Shown here in pieces: positions 32,778 through 43,876 of a stretch of DNA of 50,892 nt. Below the pieces are notes generated by a model. That model saw only the letters and a program-made list of their open reading frames with translations, searched no databases and was not told where the DNA came from. The position numbers and the translations under genes were made by a program. Origin of the DNA: Gammaproteobacteria bacterium (lineage in GTDB: Bacteria > Pseudomonadota > Gammaproteobacteria > Ga0077536); assembly GCA_019747795.1 (NCBI GenBank), contig JAIEQK010000153.1:1-50892 (forward strand), written 5' to 3'. Every line of letters starts with the position of its first letter. Position 1 is the stretch's first letter.

Positions 32778-33341
32778 TCAGTGCACGTGTTCGCTCACGC
32801 AGCAGGAGGCGGGCAGCGCGCTGGTCATCGCGCGCAGCATGCGCCAGCCGTGGGCGCTGCCGAGGTCGTGCCACAGGTTGTAGGCGTTGAAGCCATCGAG
32901 GCAGGGCTCACCGCTCTGCAGCACGCGCAGCGTCTGGAGGGTGTCCATGGCGGCGACGAACTCGTCGGCCAGCAGCGCGTGGATGTCCGACTTGTGCTTG
33001 GACGCGTACTCGCGGAACGCGTGGCGCCCGACTTCCACGAAGTAGGACACCGGCACGCCCTTCTGGATGGCGTGCTCGGGAAACAGGCCGGCGAACAGCA
33101 GGCACTGGTCGCCCACCACGGACGGGTCCGAGGTGTCGGCGTGCAGGATGCGGTCGATGCGATCGATGAAGCCGTTCTCGAGGTCGCGGGTGCTGGTGCC
33201 CGCGCCGACGTGGCGGAACAGCAGGCTCACCAGGTGCTCTTCCACGGCCGGGCTGATGCGGACGCCCGCCGACAGTTGCGCATGGGTCAGGAGCGCGCGC
33301 CACCCGGCGGTCTCGGCGATGTGCAGTTCGGGGTAAACCAT
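32778..33341 (-). CDS. Conserved hypothetical protein, function unknown
   Basis: I do not recognise a characterised family. With the ATG at 33341, supported by GAGGA eight bases upstream, the product is 187 residues; the open frame extends 24 codons further but without such a site. It appears soluble and mostly helical, with no signal peptide. Distinctive stretches are DQCLLFAGLFPEHA near the middle, VSYFVEVGRHAFREY after it, and a C-terminal ASCCVSEHVH with two adjacent cysteines and two histidines, which could bind metal. It is convergent with DUF4340 and divergent from glyQ. Confidence 0.75.
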   Translation of the reverse strand: MVYPELHIAETAGWRALLTHAQLSAGVRISPAVEEHLVSLLFRHVGAGTSTRDLENGFIDRIDRILHADTSDPSVVGDQCLLFAGLFPEHAIQKGVPVSYFVEVGRHAFREYASKHKSDIHALLADEFVAAMDTLQTLRVLQSGEPCLDGFNAYNLWHDLGSAHGWRMLRAMTSALPASCCVSEHVH

Positions 33342-33405
33342 GGTCAGGGTCCTCGCTTGGACACGGTGTCGGCGCGCCGCGGCCAAAGCTTTAGGCGCGA
33401 GCCCG

Positions 33406-33441
33406 TTCGGCATACCGAAGCGTGAACGCTGCCGCTATACT
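33406..33441 (+). promoter_or_regulatory. Predicted glyQ promoter with inverted repeat
   Basis: TATACT at 33436-33441 is a good -10 element about 40 bp before the glyQ start. The -35 position has no clear match, but TTCGG-CATA-CCGAA (33406-33419) is a perfect inverted repeat there, which may be an operator or chance. Confidence 0.4.
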
Positions 33442-33481
33442 GCCGGCCCCCAAGGCAAGCCCTCGTCCGTGACCCACCGCC

Positions 33482-34404
<923 letters not shown>

Positions 34405-34408
<4 letters not shown>

Positions 34409-36483
34409 GCCGCCGCGACGCTCTGCTCATCGAGCTCGGCACCGAGGAGCTGCCGCCCAAGGCCCTGCCCGCGCTGTCCGAAGCCTTCGCGGTCGGCCTG
34501 GAGAAGCAGCTGCGCGGCGCCGGCTTCGAGTTCGACGGCGTCGAACGCTTCGCCACCCCACGGCGCCTCGCCGTGCGCGTGCTGAACCTGCCCGCAGAAC
34601 AGCCCGAGCGCCTCGAGACGCGGCGCGGCCCGGCGGTGAGCGCGGCCTTCGACGCGAGCGGCGCGCCGACCAAGGCGGCGCAGGGTTTCGCGCGCTCGTG
34701 CGGCGTCGCGGTGGAGGCGCTGGGCCGGCTCGAGACCGCCGAGGGCGCGTGGCTCGCGTTCGAGCAGCGCATCGCCGGCCGCCAGCTGTTCGACCTGGTG
34801 CCCGACATGGTCGAGACGGCGCTCGCCGGTCTACCGATCCCGAAGCGCATGCGCTGGGGCGACAAGACCGCGGAATTCGTGCGGCCGGCCCACTGGCTCG
34901 TGATGCTGTACGGCGACGAGGTCGTGCCGGGCACCGTGCTCGGACTCGGCGCCGGGCGCGCGACCCGCGGTCACCGCTTCATGCACGGCGGCACGCTCGA
35001 GCTCGCCAACGCGCGCGAGTACGAAGCGCGGCTGGCCGAGCCGGGGCACGTCATCGTCTCTTTCGCGGAGCGCCGCGCGCGGGTCCGCGCGCTGGTGGAA
35101 GAGACCGCCGCCGCCGAGGGCGGCCACGCCCTGCTGGATGAGGCGCTGCTCGACGAGGTCACCGCGCTGGTCGAGTGGCCGGTGCCGATCTGCGGCGCGT
35201 TCGACGCGCACTTCCTCGAACTGCCGGGCGAGGTGCTGATCGCCACCATGCAGGGGCACCAGAAGTATTTCCCGGTGGCCGGCGATGATGGCCGGCTGCG
35301 CAATCGCTTCATCACGCTCGCGAATGTCGCGAGCGCGACGCCGGCCGCGATTCGCGCCGGCAACGAGCGCGTGGTCCGCCCGCGCCTGTCCGACGCCAAC
35401 TTCTTCTACACCGCCGACCGCGCGCGGCGTCTCGACAGCCGGCTGCCGGGCCTCGATGCCATGCTCTACGAGAAGCGCCTGGGCTCGCTCGGCGACAAGA
35501 CGCGCCGCGTCGAACAGCTGTGCGGCACGCTGGCCGCGGCCTGCGGCGCGGACCTGGAGGCCGCGACGCGCGCGGCCATGCTGTCGCGCTGCGACCTGTT
35601 GTCCGACCTGGTCGGCGAGTTCCCCGAGCTGCAGGGCACCATGGGCCGCTACTACGCGGCGGCCGACGGCGAGAGCGCGGCGGTCAGCGACGCGCTCGGC
35701 GAGTTCTACCAGCCGCGCTTCTCCGGTGACGCCATTCCGGCCTCTCCTGTTGGACGCTGCATCGCGCTCGCGGACAAGCTCGACTCGCTGGTCGGCATCT
35801 TCGGCATCGGCTCGGCGCCGACCGGCGATCGCGATCCCTTCGCGCTGCGCCGCGCGGCCATCGGCACGCTGCGCATCCTGATCGAGGCCGACATCGACCT
35901 CGACCTGCGCGTCGCCCTCGCCGCCGCGCTCGAAGGCTACGCGGGCGTCAAGCTCGCGCCTGACACGACCGAGCAGGTCTACGCCTTCGTGCGCGAACGC
36001 CTGCGCGGCTTCTACCTCGAGCGCGGCACGCCGAACGACGTATGCGCGGCGGTGTTCGCCAACGATCCCGCCGCGCCGGCCGAGGTGGCGCGCCGCCTGG
36101 CGGCGGTCACACGCTTTCGCGAACTGCCCGCCGCGCAGGCGCTCGCCGCGGCCAACAAGCGCATCGCGAACATCCTGAAGAAGCTCGACACGCCGCCCGG
36201 CACAGACATCGACGACGCACTGCTCGCCGACACCGCCGAGCGCGAGCTCGCGACCCGTTACGCGGCGCTCGCGCCGCAGGCCGAACAGTTGTTCGCGACG
36301 CGGGAATACACCCGCTACATGGAACTGCTGGCGACGCTGCGTGATCCGGTGGACGCGTTCTTCGACGGTGTGATGGTGATGTGCGAAGACCCGCGCCTGC
36401 GCGCCAACCGGCTCGCGCTGCTCGGACGCCTGCATGCGCTGTTCACCCGTGTGGCGGACATCGCGCGACTGCACGAGCCCTGA
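34405..36483 (+). CDS. glyS: Glycyl-tRNA synthetase beta subunit
   Basis: The tRNA-binding partner of GlyQ. The 692-residue product starts [18 protein letters not shown] and contains the family stretches [10 protein letters not shown] and [16 protein letters not shown]. The ATG at 34405 overlaps the glyQ stop; the longer upstream frame is a shadow of glyQ. C-terminal helical anticodon-binding region is intact. Confidence 0.98.
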
Positions 36484-36487
36484 GGGC

Positions 36488-37018
36488 ATGCGCACCCTGC
36501 TGCTCGATCGCGACGGCGTCATCAACCAGGATTCGCGCGACTACATTCGCTCCGCCAGCCACTGGCGGGCCCTGCCGGGCGCGCTCGAGGCGATGGCCCG
36601 GGCGCATCGCGCCGGCTTTCGCATCATCGTGATCAGCAACCAGTCGGGACTGGCGCGCGGCCTGTTCGGGGTGCGCGATCTGAATGCCATCCATTGCCGT
36701 CTTTCGGAAGAGCTTGCGCATTTCGGCGGGCGCATCGAAGCCTTCTTCTTCTGCCCGCATGGTCCGCAGGACGATTGCGACTGTCGCAAACCGCGCGCCG
36801 GCCTGCTGCTCGCGTTGCGCGAGCGCTTGGGACTCGATCTCACCCGCACGCCGTTCATCGGCGATCGCCTGAGCGACGCGCAGGCCGCGCTCGCCGTCGG
36901 CGCGCGGCCGATACTGGTACGCAGCGGTATCGAACCGCTCAAGCCCGATGCGGTGGCGGCGAGCGGCGTGCAAGAGGTGTACGACGATCTCGCGGCGGCA
37001 ATCGCCGCGCTGGTGTGA
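36488..37018 (+). CDS. gmhB: D-glycero-beta-D-manno-heptose-1,7-bisphosphate 7-phosphatase
   Basis: GmhB removes the C7 phosphate in ADP-heptose synthesis for the LPS core. The 176-residue HAD phosphatase has the DxD nucleophile pair D7 and D9 (LLDRDGVIN), motif II SNQSG and a zinc loop CPHGPQDDCDC. The position after glyQS and before plsC is a common gammaproteobacterial order. The ribosome binding site GAGGGC overlaps the glyS stop. Confidence 0.95.
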   Translation: MRTLLLDRDGVINQDSRDYIRSASHWRALPGALEAMARAHRAGFRIIVISNQSGLARGLFGVRDLNAIHCRLSEELAHFGGRIEAFFFCPHGPQDDCDCRKPRAGLLLALRERLGLDLTRTPFIGDRLSDAQAALAVGARPILVRSGIEPLKPDAVAASGVQEVYDDLAAAIAALV

Positions 37019-37020
37019 CG

Positions 37021-37737
37021 ATGCCGACGGCGCGTTCGCTGCTGTTCTACATCGGGCTCGCGCCGCTCACGGTGTTGTTCAGCCTGATCGGCATCCTGAT
37101 CCTGCCGCTGCCGCGGCCCTGGCGTTACCAGGTCATCATCCGCTGGTCGATGCTCACCATCGCGTGGCTCGGCATCGCTTGCGGCCTGCGCTGGCGCGTG
37201 ACCGGCAAGGAGAACATCCCGGCGCGGCCGGGGGTCATCCTGAGCAAGCACCAGTCCGCCTGGGAGACCATCGCGCTGCAGCTCATCTTTCCGCGCCAGT
37301 CCCAGGTGCTGAAGAAGGAACTGCTGCGCGTGCCGTTCTTCGGCTGGGGACTGGCGAGCCTGAATCCCATCGCCATCGACCGCAAGGCCGGTACCCGGGC
37401 GCTGCGCACGGTGCTGGAGAAAGGCGCCGACCGGCTGCGGGACGGCTGGTGGGTGCTGTTGTTTCCCGAGGGCACGCGCATCCCTGCGGGCCAGAAGGGG
37501 CGCTACACCCAGACCGGCGCGGCGCTCGCGCTTGCGGCCGGCACGGTGGTGGTGCCGGTGGCGCACAACGCGGGTGTGTTCTGGGCGCGGAACGCGCTGA
37601 CCAAGTATCCCGGCACCATCGACGTGGTGGTCGGTCCGCCGATCGCCACCGAGGGCAGGAGCGCCAAGGCCGTCACCCAGGAAGCGGAGGCCTGGATCGA
37701 GGAGACCTGCGCGCGTCTGCCGATGACCCACGCCTGA
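37021..37737 (+). CDS. plsC: 1-acyl-sn-glycerol-3-phosphate acyltransferase
   Basis: Makes phosphatidic acid from lysophosphatidic acid at the inner membrane. The 238-residue protein has an N-terminal membrane segment (about 7-28). The catalytic block reads KHQSAWET, i.e. H-X4-E rather than the textbook H-X4-D, a variant also familiar from other proteobacterial PlsC proteins. Acceptor-binding motif LFPEGTRIP is intact. It starts 2 bp after gmhB. Confidence 0.92.
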   Translation: MPTARSLLFYIGLAPLTVLFSLIGILILPLPRPWRYQVIIRWSMLTIAWLGIACGLRWRVTGKENIPARPGVILSKHQSAWETIALQLIFPRQSQVLKKELLRVPFFGWGLASLNPIAIDRKAGTRALRTVLEKGADRLRDGWWVLLFPEGTRIPAGQKGRYTQTGAALALAAGTVVVPVAHNAGVFWARNALTKYPGTIDVVVGPPIATEGRSAKAVTQEAEAWIEETCARLPMTHA

Positions 37738-38856
<1,119 letters not shown>

Positions 38857-38877
38857 GCGTCGCGCGTTCGCGACGCG

Positions 38878-40293
38878 TCACACGTCGAGGTTCAGCTCCT
38901 TGATCTTGCGGGTCAGCGTGTTGCGGCCCCAGCCGAGGAGCTTGGCCGCTTCCTGACGTCGTCCGCGGGTCGCCTTCAGCGCGACCTCGATCATGGTCGT
39001 CTCGAAGCGCGGCACCGCCTCCGCGAGTATCGGCAGTTCGCCGGCGCTGCGCGTGCGCAGTTCCGCCCACTGGCGCAGCGCAGTCTCCCAGTCCGCCGGT
39101 CCGGCCGCTGCCGGCACCTCGCCCTCGGCCAGCAGTTCGCCCGGCAGATCCTCGATGTCGATTTCGCGCGACGGCGCCATGATCATCACGCGCCGGCAGA
39201 CGTTCTCCAGCTGGCGCACATTGCCCGGCCAGGAAAAGCGCCGCATGACCTCGAGCGCGCGGGGCAGCAGCTTCTTCGGCTCGACCTGCAGTTCGGCGGC
39301 GGTGGCGCGCAGGAAGTGATCGGCGAGCGCGTCGAGATCGTCGGCGCGCGCGCGGAGCGGCGGCAGCTGCAGACGAATCACGTTCAGGCGATGGAACAGA
39401 TCCTCGCGGAAGCTGCCGGCGCGCACCTGCTGCTCGAGATGCTGATGGGTGGCGGCGATGACTCGCACGTCCACACGCACCGGCTCGTGTCCACCCACGC
39501 GGTAGAACTCGCCGTCCGCCAGAACGCGCAGCAGACGGGTCTGCAACTCGGCCGGCATGTCGCCGATTTCGTCCAGGAACAGCGTGCCGCCGTTGGCCTG
39601 CTCGAAGCGGCCGATGCGCTGCGCGGCCGCGCCGGTGAATGCGCCCTTCTCGTGGCCGAAGAGTTCTGATTCGAGCAGGTCGCGCGGAATGGCCGCGGTG
39701 TTCAAGGCGATGAAGGGCTTGGCCGAACGCGGGCTATGGCGATGGAGCGCGCGAGCCACGAGTTCCTTGCCGGTGCCGGACTCGCCGGTCAGGAGCACCG
39801 TCATGTTGGAATTGGACAGTCGGCCGATGGCGCGGAACACCTCCTGCATCGCGGCCGACGAACCGATGATCTCCGGCACCGGCGTGTTGTCCGCGGGCGC
39901 CTCGGCGGCGCCCGCGCCGGCCGCGGACTTGCGCAGCGCGCGGCGCACGATGTTGATCACGTCGTCGACGTCGAACGGCTTCGGCATGTACTCGAAGGCG
40001 CCGCCACGGAACGCCGCCACGGCGCGATCGAGATCGGCGTAGGCGGTCATGATGATCACCGGCAGCTGCGGATGGGCTGACTGCACGGATTCGAGCAAGG
40101 CCAGGCCGTCGGTGCCGGGCATGCGAATGTCAGTGATGATCACGTCCGGTTCGAACTTGTCGAGACGCGCGAGCACCTTGTCCGCACTGTCGAAGCTGCG
40201 CGTGGCGATGTGCTCCTTCTCCAGCGCGCGCTCCAGCACCCAGCGGATCGCACGGTCGTCATCGACGATCCATACCTCGTGCTGTCTGTTCAT
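38878..40293 (-). CDS. glnG: Nitrogen regulator NtrC (sigma-54 activator)
   Basis: NtrC activates sigma-54 promoters under nitrogen limitation. The 471-residue protein has a receiver domain with D55, an AAA+ domain with Walker A GESGTGKE and the sigma-54-contacting GAFTGA loop (EKGAFTGAAAQ), and a C-terminal Fis-type helix-turn-helix (EAAKLLGWGRNTLTRKIKEL). The start ATG overlaps the ntrB stop (ATGA) and has GGGAGAA upstream. Confidence 0.97.
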   Translation of the reverse strand: MNRQHEVWIVDDDRAIRWVLERALEKEHIATRSFDSADKVLARLDKFEPDVIITDIRMPGTDGLALLESVQSAHPQLPVIIMTAYADLDRAVAAFRGGAFEYMPKPFDVDDVINIVRRALRKSAAGAGAAEAPADNTPVPEIIGSSAAMQEVFRAIGRLSNSNMTVLLTGESGTGKELVARALHRHSPRSAKPFIALNTAAIPRDLLESELFGHEKGAFTGAAAQRIGRFEQANGGTLFLDEIGDMPAELQTRLLRVLADGEFYRVGGHEPVRVDVRVIAATHQHLEQQVRAGSFREDLFHRLNVIRLQLPPLRARADDLDALADHFLRATAAELQVEPKKLLPRALEVMRRFSWPGNVRQLENVCRRVMIMAPSREIDIEDLPGELLAEGEVPAAAGPADWETALRQWAELRTRSAGELPILAEAVPRFETTMIEVALKATRGRRQEAAKLLGWGRNTLTRKIKELNLDV

Positions 40294-41360
40294 GACGATT
40301 CTCCCACTGGCAACCATACTGAGAATTCGGTGTGTCCTGGCTCGCTTTCGAAACCGATCAGCCCGCCTTGGCGATGGACCAGCGATTGCGCGATGGGCAG
40401 GCCGAGGCCGGAACCGTCGGCCCGTCCGGAGACGAGCGGAAAGAAGATGCTGGCCGCGAGCGTGGGATCCACGCCGGGCCCGTTGTCGATGACCTGGGTT
40501 CGAATCACGAGCTTGTGCAGCGTCGTGCCGATGGTGAACTTGCGCTGCACGCGCGTGCGCAAAGTCACGGTGCCGCCCTGCCCCTCGATGGCCTGCACGG
40601 CATTGCGCACCAGGTTCAGGAAGGCCTGCACGAGTTGATCGCGGTCGGCGCTGATCTCGGGGAGGCTGGGGTCGTAGTCGCGCACGATCTCGACCGCGCC
40701 GCCGCGCTCGGCCGCGACCACCTGGCGCACGTGCTCCAGCACGTCGTGGATGTTGAGAAGCCGCTTGTTCGACTCGCCGCGCGGCCCGAGCATGCGTTCC
40801 ACGAGCGTACGCAGCCTGTCGGCCTCGCCGATGATGATCTGGGTGTACTCGGCGAGCTTCTGGTCTTCCAGCTCGCGCTCCAGGAGTTGCGCCGCACCAC
40901 GAATGCCGCCCAGCGGATTCTTGATCTCGTGGGCGAGGCCCTGCAGCAGCACGCTCGACACCTGGTTGCGCATGAGCATGTTGCCTTCCAGTTGGATGCG
41001 CTGGTGGCGCTCGACGTTGGTCATCTCGATCAGCACCAGCGAGGGGTCGCCACTGTTGCGCCACAGCGGAGTGATGGTGCAGTCGACGGTGGTGACCGTC
41101 ATGCGCCCGAGGCGCAGATCCAGGTCGCGCTCGGTGAAGGAGCGCCCCTCGAGCAGGGCGCGGCGCGCGGCCGCGATCAGCTCGTCCGCGCCCGGCAGCA
41201 CGTCGGCCAGCGACAGGTCACGCAGGCGGGTCTCGCTGGTCGAGATGAGCGACTGCGCGGCGGCGTTCACCCGGACCAGGCGCAGGCGGTCGTCCACGAG
41301 GATGACCGCGGTGGCAAGCGCCTCGACGAGATCGAAGTCCAGCAAGGTGAACGGCATCAT
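40290..41360 (-). CDS. glnL: Nitrogen sensor kinase NtrB
   Basis: NtrB phosphorylates or dephosphorylates NtrC depending on PII. A PAS domain at the N-terminus is followed by the H-box LAHEIKNPLGGIRGAAQLLE and ATP-binding motifs (NLVRNAVQA, DNGPGVD, GSGLGLPIAQ). The open frame starts at 41402, but an NtrC-type site lies at 41377-41393, and the PAS region (FTLLDFDLVEALATAVIL) begins after two adjacent ATGs at 41360 and 41357. I therefore start at 41360 (356 residues). No strong ribosome binding site separates them. Confidence 0.9.
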   Translation of the reverse strand: MMPFTLLDFDLVEALATAVILVDDRLRLVRVNAAAQSLISTSETRLRDLSLADVLPGADELIAAARRALLEGRSFTERDLDLRLGRMTVTTVDCTITPLWRNSGDPSLVLIEMTNVERHQRIQLEGNMLMRNQVSSVLLQGLAHEIKNPLGGIRGAAQLLERELEDQKLAEYTQIIIGEADRLRTLVERMLGPRGESNKRLLNIHDVLEHVRQVVAAERGGAVEIVRDYDPSLPEISADRDQLVQAFLNLVRNAVQAIEGQGGTVTLRTRVQRKFTIGTTLHKLVIRTQVIDNGPGVDPTLAASIFFPLVSGRADGSGLGLPIAQSLVHRQGGLIGFESEPGHTEFSVWLPVGESS

Positions 41361-41376
41361 GGTCAGGCAGATAGTT

Positions 41377-41393
41377 TGCACTAATGTGGTGCG
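41377..41393 (-). promoter_or_regulatory. NtrC-type binding site before ntrB
   Basis: TGCACT-AATGT-GGTGCG on the plus strand matches the NtrC consensus TGCACY-N5-GGTGCA at 11 of 12 positions. It lies 17 bp before the chosen ntrB start. In enteric bacteria NtrC represses the glnL promoter from such a site, so autoregulation of ntrBC is likely. No clear promoter hexamers are visible beside it. Confidence 0.7.
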
Positions 41394-41529
41394 AACGGAC
41401 ATCGCGCCGCCCTTGCGGCGCCCCTGCGGGCTCGAAAAGCCCGGCCAAGAAGCCCTTCAACGCGCACGCTTGGGGCAAGTGAGGCCGGGCTGACGGCCCT
41501 CAGTGCATGAGGGGCAAGAATCGGACCAA

Positions 41530-42099
41530 TTATTTCGCGGACTTGGCGGGAGGACGGATGCCGCCGGGCTGGCCGGTCTTGGGATTGGCGACGGAGTTCT
41601 TCAGCAGGTGGAAAGTGGTGGTGGGCGAGCGGATCAGCTCGGCGCCGTTCGGGTCGAGCACCGCGGCCGCGAGCTGGTGCGTACCGCGATCCACGGCCGG
41701 CAGCAGGAAATGGGGGGAACCACTTGGGGAACCGAAGGGCTCGCCGTCGACGTAGAGCTGGACTCGATGGCCGAGGCTCACCAGCAGCTCGGGCACGGTC
41801 AGCACGTCCACGCCCACCGAAGCCTGGTTGCGCAACGTGTCGTCGTCGACCGGCGCCACGACGCTGATGCTCTCGTATGGTGCGTACGCCTCACCAGAGG
41901 GCTGGGGCGCCGCTTCCTCGCCCGCCTGCTTGACCGGCGATCCGGGCACGATGGTCGGCTCCTTGAGTTCGACCACTTCCGCGCCGTCGGTCGGCGTATC
42001 GGAGAACTCGACATTGCCATCCGCGTCGACGCGCCGATAGACCTCGGCCGTGGCGATGCCGGCCATGAGCAGCAGGATGAGCAACAGGACATGCCGCAT
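41530..42099 (-). CDS. DUF4124 exported protein
   Basis: The 189-residue protein has a signal peptide (LLLILLLMAGIATA) and an N-terminal DUF4124 domain (VYRRVDADGNVEFSDTP), then a proline- and acid-rich linker and a beta-rich C-terminal domain (VQLYVDGEPFGSP, RGTHQLAAAVLD). DUF4124 proteins of unknown function are frequent between glnA and ntrBC in gammaproteobacteria. It lies 79 bp after the glnA terminator and 169 bp before ntrB, both on the same strand. Confidence 0.85.
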   Translation of the reverse strand: MRHVLLLILLLMAGIATAEVYRRVDADGNVEFSDTPTDGAEVVELKEPTIVPGSPVKQAGEEAAPQPSGEAYAPYESISVVAPVDDDTLRNQASVGVDVLTVPELLVSLGHRVQLYVDGEPFGSPSGSPHFLLPAVDRGTHQLAAAVLDPNGAELIRSPTTTFHLLKNSVANPKTGQPGGIRPPAKSAK

Positions 42100-42177
42100 C
42101 GTCGCAGAGCCCCAGAGGTGTACCGGTCCCTAGTCTAACGCACCAGGCCGCGCGCCATGGACGCGAAGTGCCGAAAA

Positions 42178-42205
42178 GCAAAGGCCCCCATGCGGGGGCC
42201 TTTGC
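42178..42205 (-). terminator. glnA intrinsic terminator
   Basis: A 12-pair perfect stem (42178-42189 with 42194-42205) around a four-base loop, followed on the minus strand by TTTT. It starts 21 bp after the glnA stop codon. Confidence 0.85.
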
Positions 42206-42226
42206 GAACGGCGTGAGGGCGGGGCC

Positions 42227-43639
42227 TTACACGCTGTAGTACATGTCGTACTCCACGGGGTGGGTCGACATGCGCAGCGTGGTGACGTCCTGCATCTTCA
42301 GTTCGATGTAGGCGTCGATGGCGTCGTCCGAGAGCACGCCGCCGGCCTTGAGGAAGTCGCGGTCGCCGTCCAGTGCTTCCAGCGCCTGGTCGAGCGCATG
42401 GCACACCGTCGGGATGCCCTTGGACTCCTCGGGCGAGAGGTCGTAGAGATCCTTGTCCATCGGATCGCCCGGATGGATCTTGTTCAGGATGCCGTCGATG
42501 CCCGCCATCATCATCGCCGCGAAGCCGAGGTAGGGGTTCGCGGACGGATCGGGGAAGCGCACTTCGATGCGGCGCGCCTTCGGGCTGAAGACCCACGGAA
42601 TACGCACGGAAGCCGAGCGATTGCGCGAGGAGTAGGCCAGGAAGACCGGCGCCTCGAAGCCCGGCACCAGGCGCTTGTAGCTGTTGGTGCCAGGATTGGT
42701 GAAGGCATTGATCGCGCGCGCGTGCTTGATGATGCCGCCGATGTAGTAGAGCGCGGTCTCGGACAGGCCACCGTAACCGTCGCCGGCGAACAGGTTCTTG
42801 CCGTCGCGCGCCAGCGACTGGTGTACGTGCATGCCGCTGCCGTTGTCACCGACCAGGGGCTTCGGCATGAAAGTCGCGGTCTTGCCGTAGCCGTGGGCCA
42901 CGTTGTGCACCACGTACTTCAGGATCTGGGTCATGTCGGCGCGCTTGACCAGGGTGTCGAAGCGCGTGCCGATCTCGCACTGGCCGGCGGTCGCCACCTC
43001 GTGGTGGTGCACCTCGACCGGCACGCCCATCTGCTCGAGCACCAGGCACATGGTCGAGCGGATGTCCTGCAGGGAATCGATCGGCGGCACTGGGAAGTAG
43101 CCGCCCTTGATGCCCGGACGATGGCCGATGTTGCCGTCGTCGAACACCTTGGCCGAGTTCCACGCGGATTCGTCGGAATCGACATGGAAGAACGAGCCGC
43201 GCATTTCCACGCCCCAGCGGACGTCGTCGAAAATGAAGAATTCGGGTTCCGGACCGAAGTAGGCGGTGTCACCCACCCCGGAAGCCTTCAGGTAGGCCTC
43301 GGCGCGCTTGGCCGCGGAGCGCGGGCAGCGGATGTAGCCTTCGCCCGTGGCCGGCTCGACCACGTCGCAGCGAACGATGAGCGTCTTCTCTTCGAAGAAG
43401 GGATCCATCACGGCGGTCGTGGGATCGGGCATCAGGATCATGTCGGACTCGTTGATGCCCTTCCAGCCGGCGATCGACGAGCCGTCGAACATCTTGCCGT
43501 CCTCGAAGAAGCTGTCGTCCACGTCACGCGACGGAATGGTGACGTGCTGCTCCTTGCCCTTGGTGTCCGTGAACCGGATGTCGACGAACTTGACCTCTTC
43601 GTCCGTGATTGTTTTGAGAATGCTCTCGATCGATGACAT
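42227..43639 (-). CDS. glnA: Glutamine synthetase type I
   Basis: Assimilates ammonium into glutamine. The 470-residue GSI-beta enzyme has the Mg/glutamate motifs ([23 protein letters not shown]) and the adenylylation loop [10 protein letters not shown] with its tyrosine near residue 400, so GlnE control is expected. A GGAGGAATAACTAA ribosome binding site precedes the ATG. Upstream are a sigma-54 promoter and two NtrC-type sites; downstream is a strong terminator, then DUF4124 and ntrBC. Confidence 0.98.
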   Translation of the reverse strand: MSSIESILKTITDEEVKFVDIRFTDTKGKEQHVTIPSRDVDDSFFEDGKMFDGSSIAGWKGINESDMILMPDPTTAVMDPFFEEKTLIVRCDVVEPATGEGYIRCPRSAAKRAEAYLKASGVGDTAYFGPEPEFFIFDDVRWGVEMRGSFFHVDSDESAWNSAKVFDDGNIGHRPGIKGGYFPVPPIDSLQDIRSTMCLVLEQMGVPVEVHHHEVATAGQCEIGTRFDTLVKRADMTQILKYVVHNVAHGYGKTATFMPKPLVGDNGSGMHVHQSLARDGKNLFAGDGYGGLSETALYYIGGIIKHARAINAFTNPGTNSYKRLVPGFEAPVFLAYSSRNRSASVRIPWVFSPKARRIEVRFPDPSANPYLGFAAMMMAGIDGILNKIHPGDPMDKDLYDLSPEESKGIPTVCHALDQALEALDGDRDFLKAGGVLSDDAIDAYIELKMQDVTTLRMSTHPVEYDMYYSV

Positions 43640-43760
43640 TTAGTTATTCCTCCATCCATCCACTATCGAGTTTGAAATAGAGCGCGGATTAAACGCTTTG
43701 GGCAGAAAGCATGCTCGGTCATCGAACAGGGGCTCGGTCTGCTGTCCGTGCGCCAAATGC

Positions 43761-43777
43761 GAGCACATTGTATGCCA
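43761..43777 (-). promoter_or_regulatory. Sigma-54 promoter of glnA
   Basis: The minus strand reads TGGCATACAATGTGCTC, with GG and GC exactly 10 bases apart, fitting the -24/-12 consensus TGGCAC-N5-TTGC. The predicted start is near 43751, leaving a leader of about 110 nt. A perfect inverted repeat CAATGG-TAAG-CCATTG (43776-43791) abuts the -24 box. Confidence 0.75.
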
Positions 43778-43826
43778 ATGGTAAGCCATTGAATTAAAGG
43801 GAACACCCTCGGCCGCGAAGCCGAAA

Positions 43827-43843
43827 TGCACTAATTTTGATCA
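43827..43843 (-). promoter_or_regulatory. NtrC-type enhancer site 1 of glnA
   Basis: TGCACT-AATTT-TGATCA, with one perfect half-site and one degenerate half-site (9 of 12 to TGCACY-N5-GGTGCA). Its first nine bases equal the site before ntrB. Its centre is about 84 bp upstream of the predicted sigma-54 start. Confidence 0.5.
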
Positions 43844-43857
43844 TTCTTCGATGATAT

Positions 43858-43874
43858 CGCACCAGGATCGAACA
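43858..43874 (-). promoter_or_regulatory. NtrC-type enhancer site 2 of glnA
   Basis: CGCACC-AGGAT-CGAACA, matching at 8 of 12 positions. Its centre is 31 bp from site 1, three helical turns, the same arrangement as the tandem NtrC sites of enteric glnA. It lies directly after the lysA stop codon. Confidence 0.4.
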
Positions 43875-43876
43875 AT

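Noticed and set aside
34831-36525. Long open frame (564 codons) antisense to glyS
   Set aside because: Shadow of glyS with arginine- and glutamine-rich low-information composition.
42260-43636. Open frame antisense to glnA
   Set aside because: Mirrors glnA almost end to end; no independent evidence.
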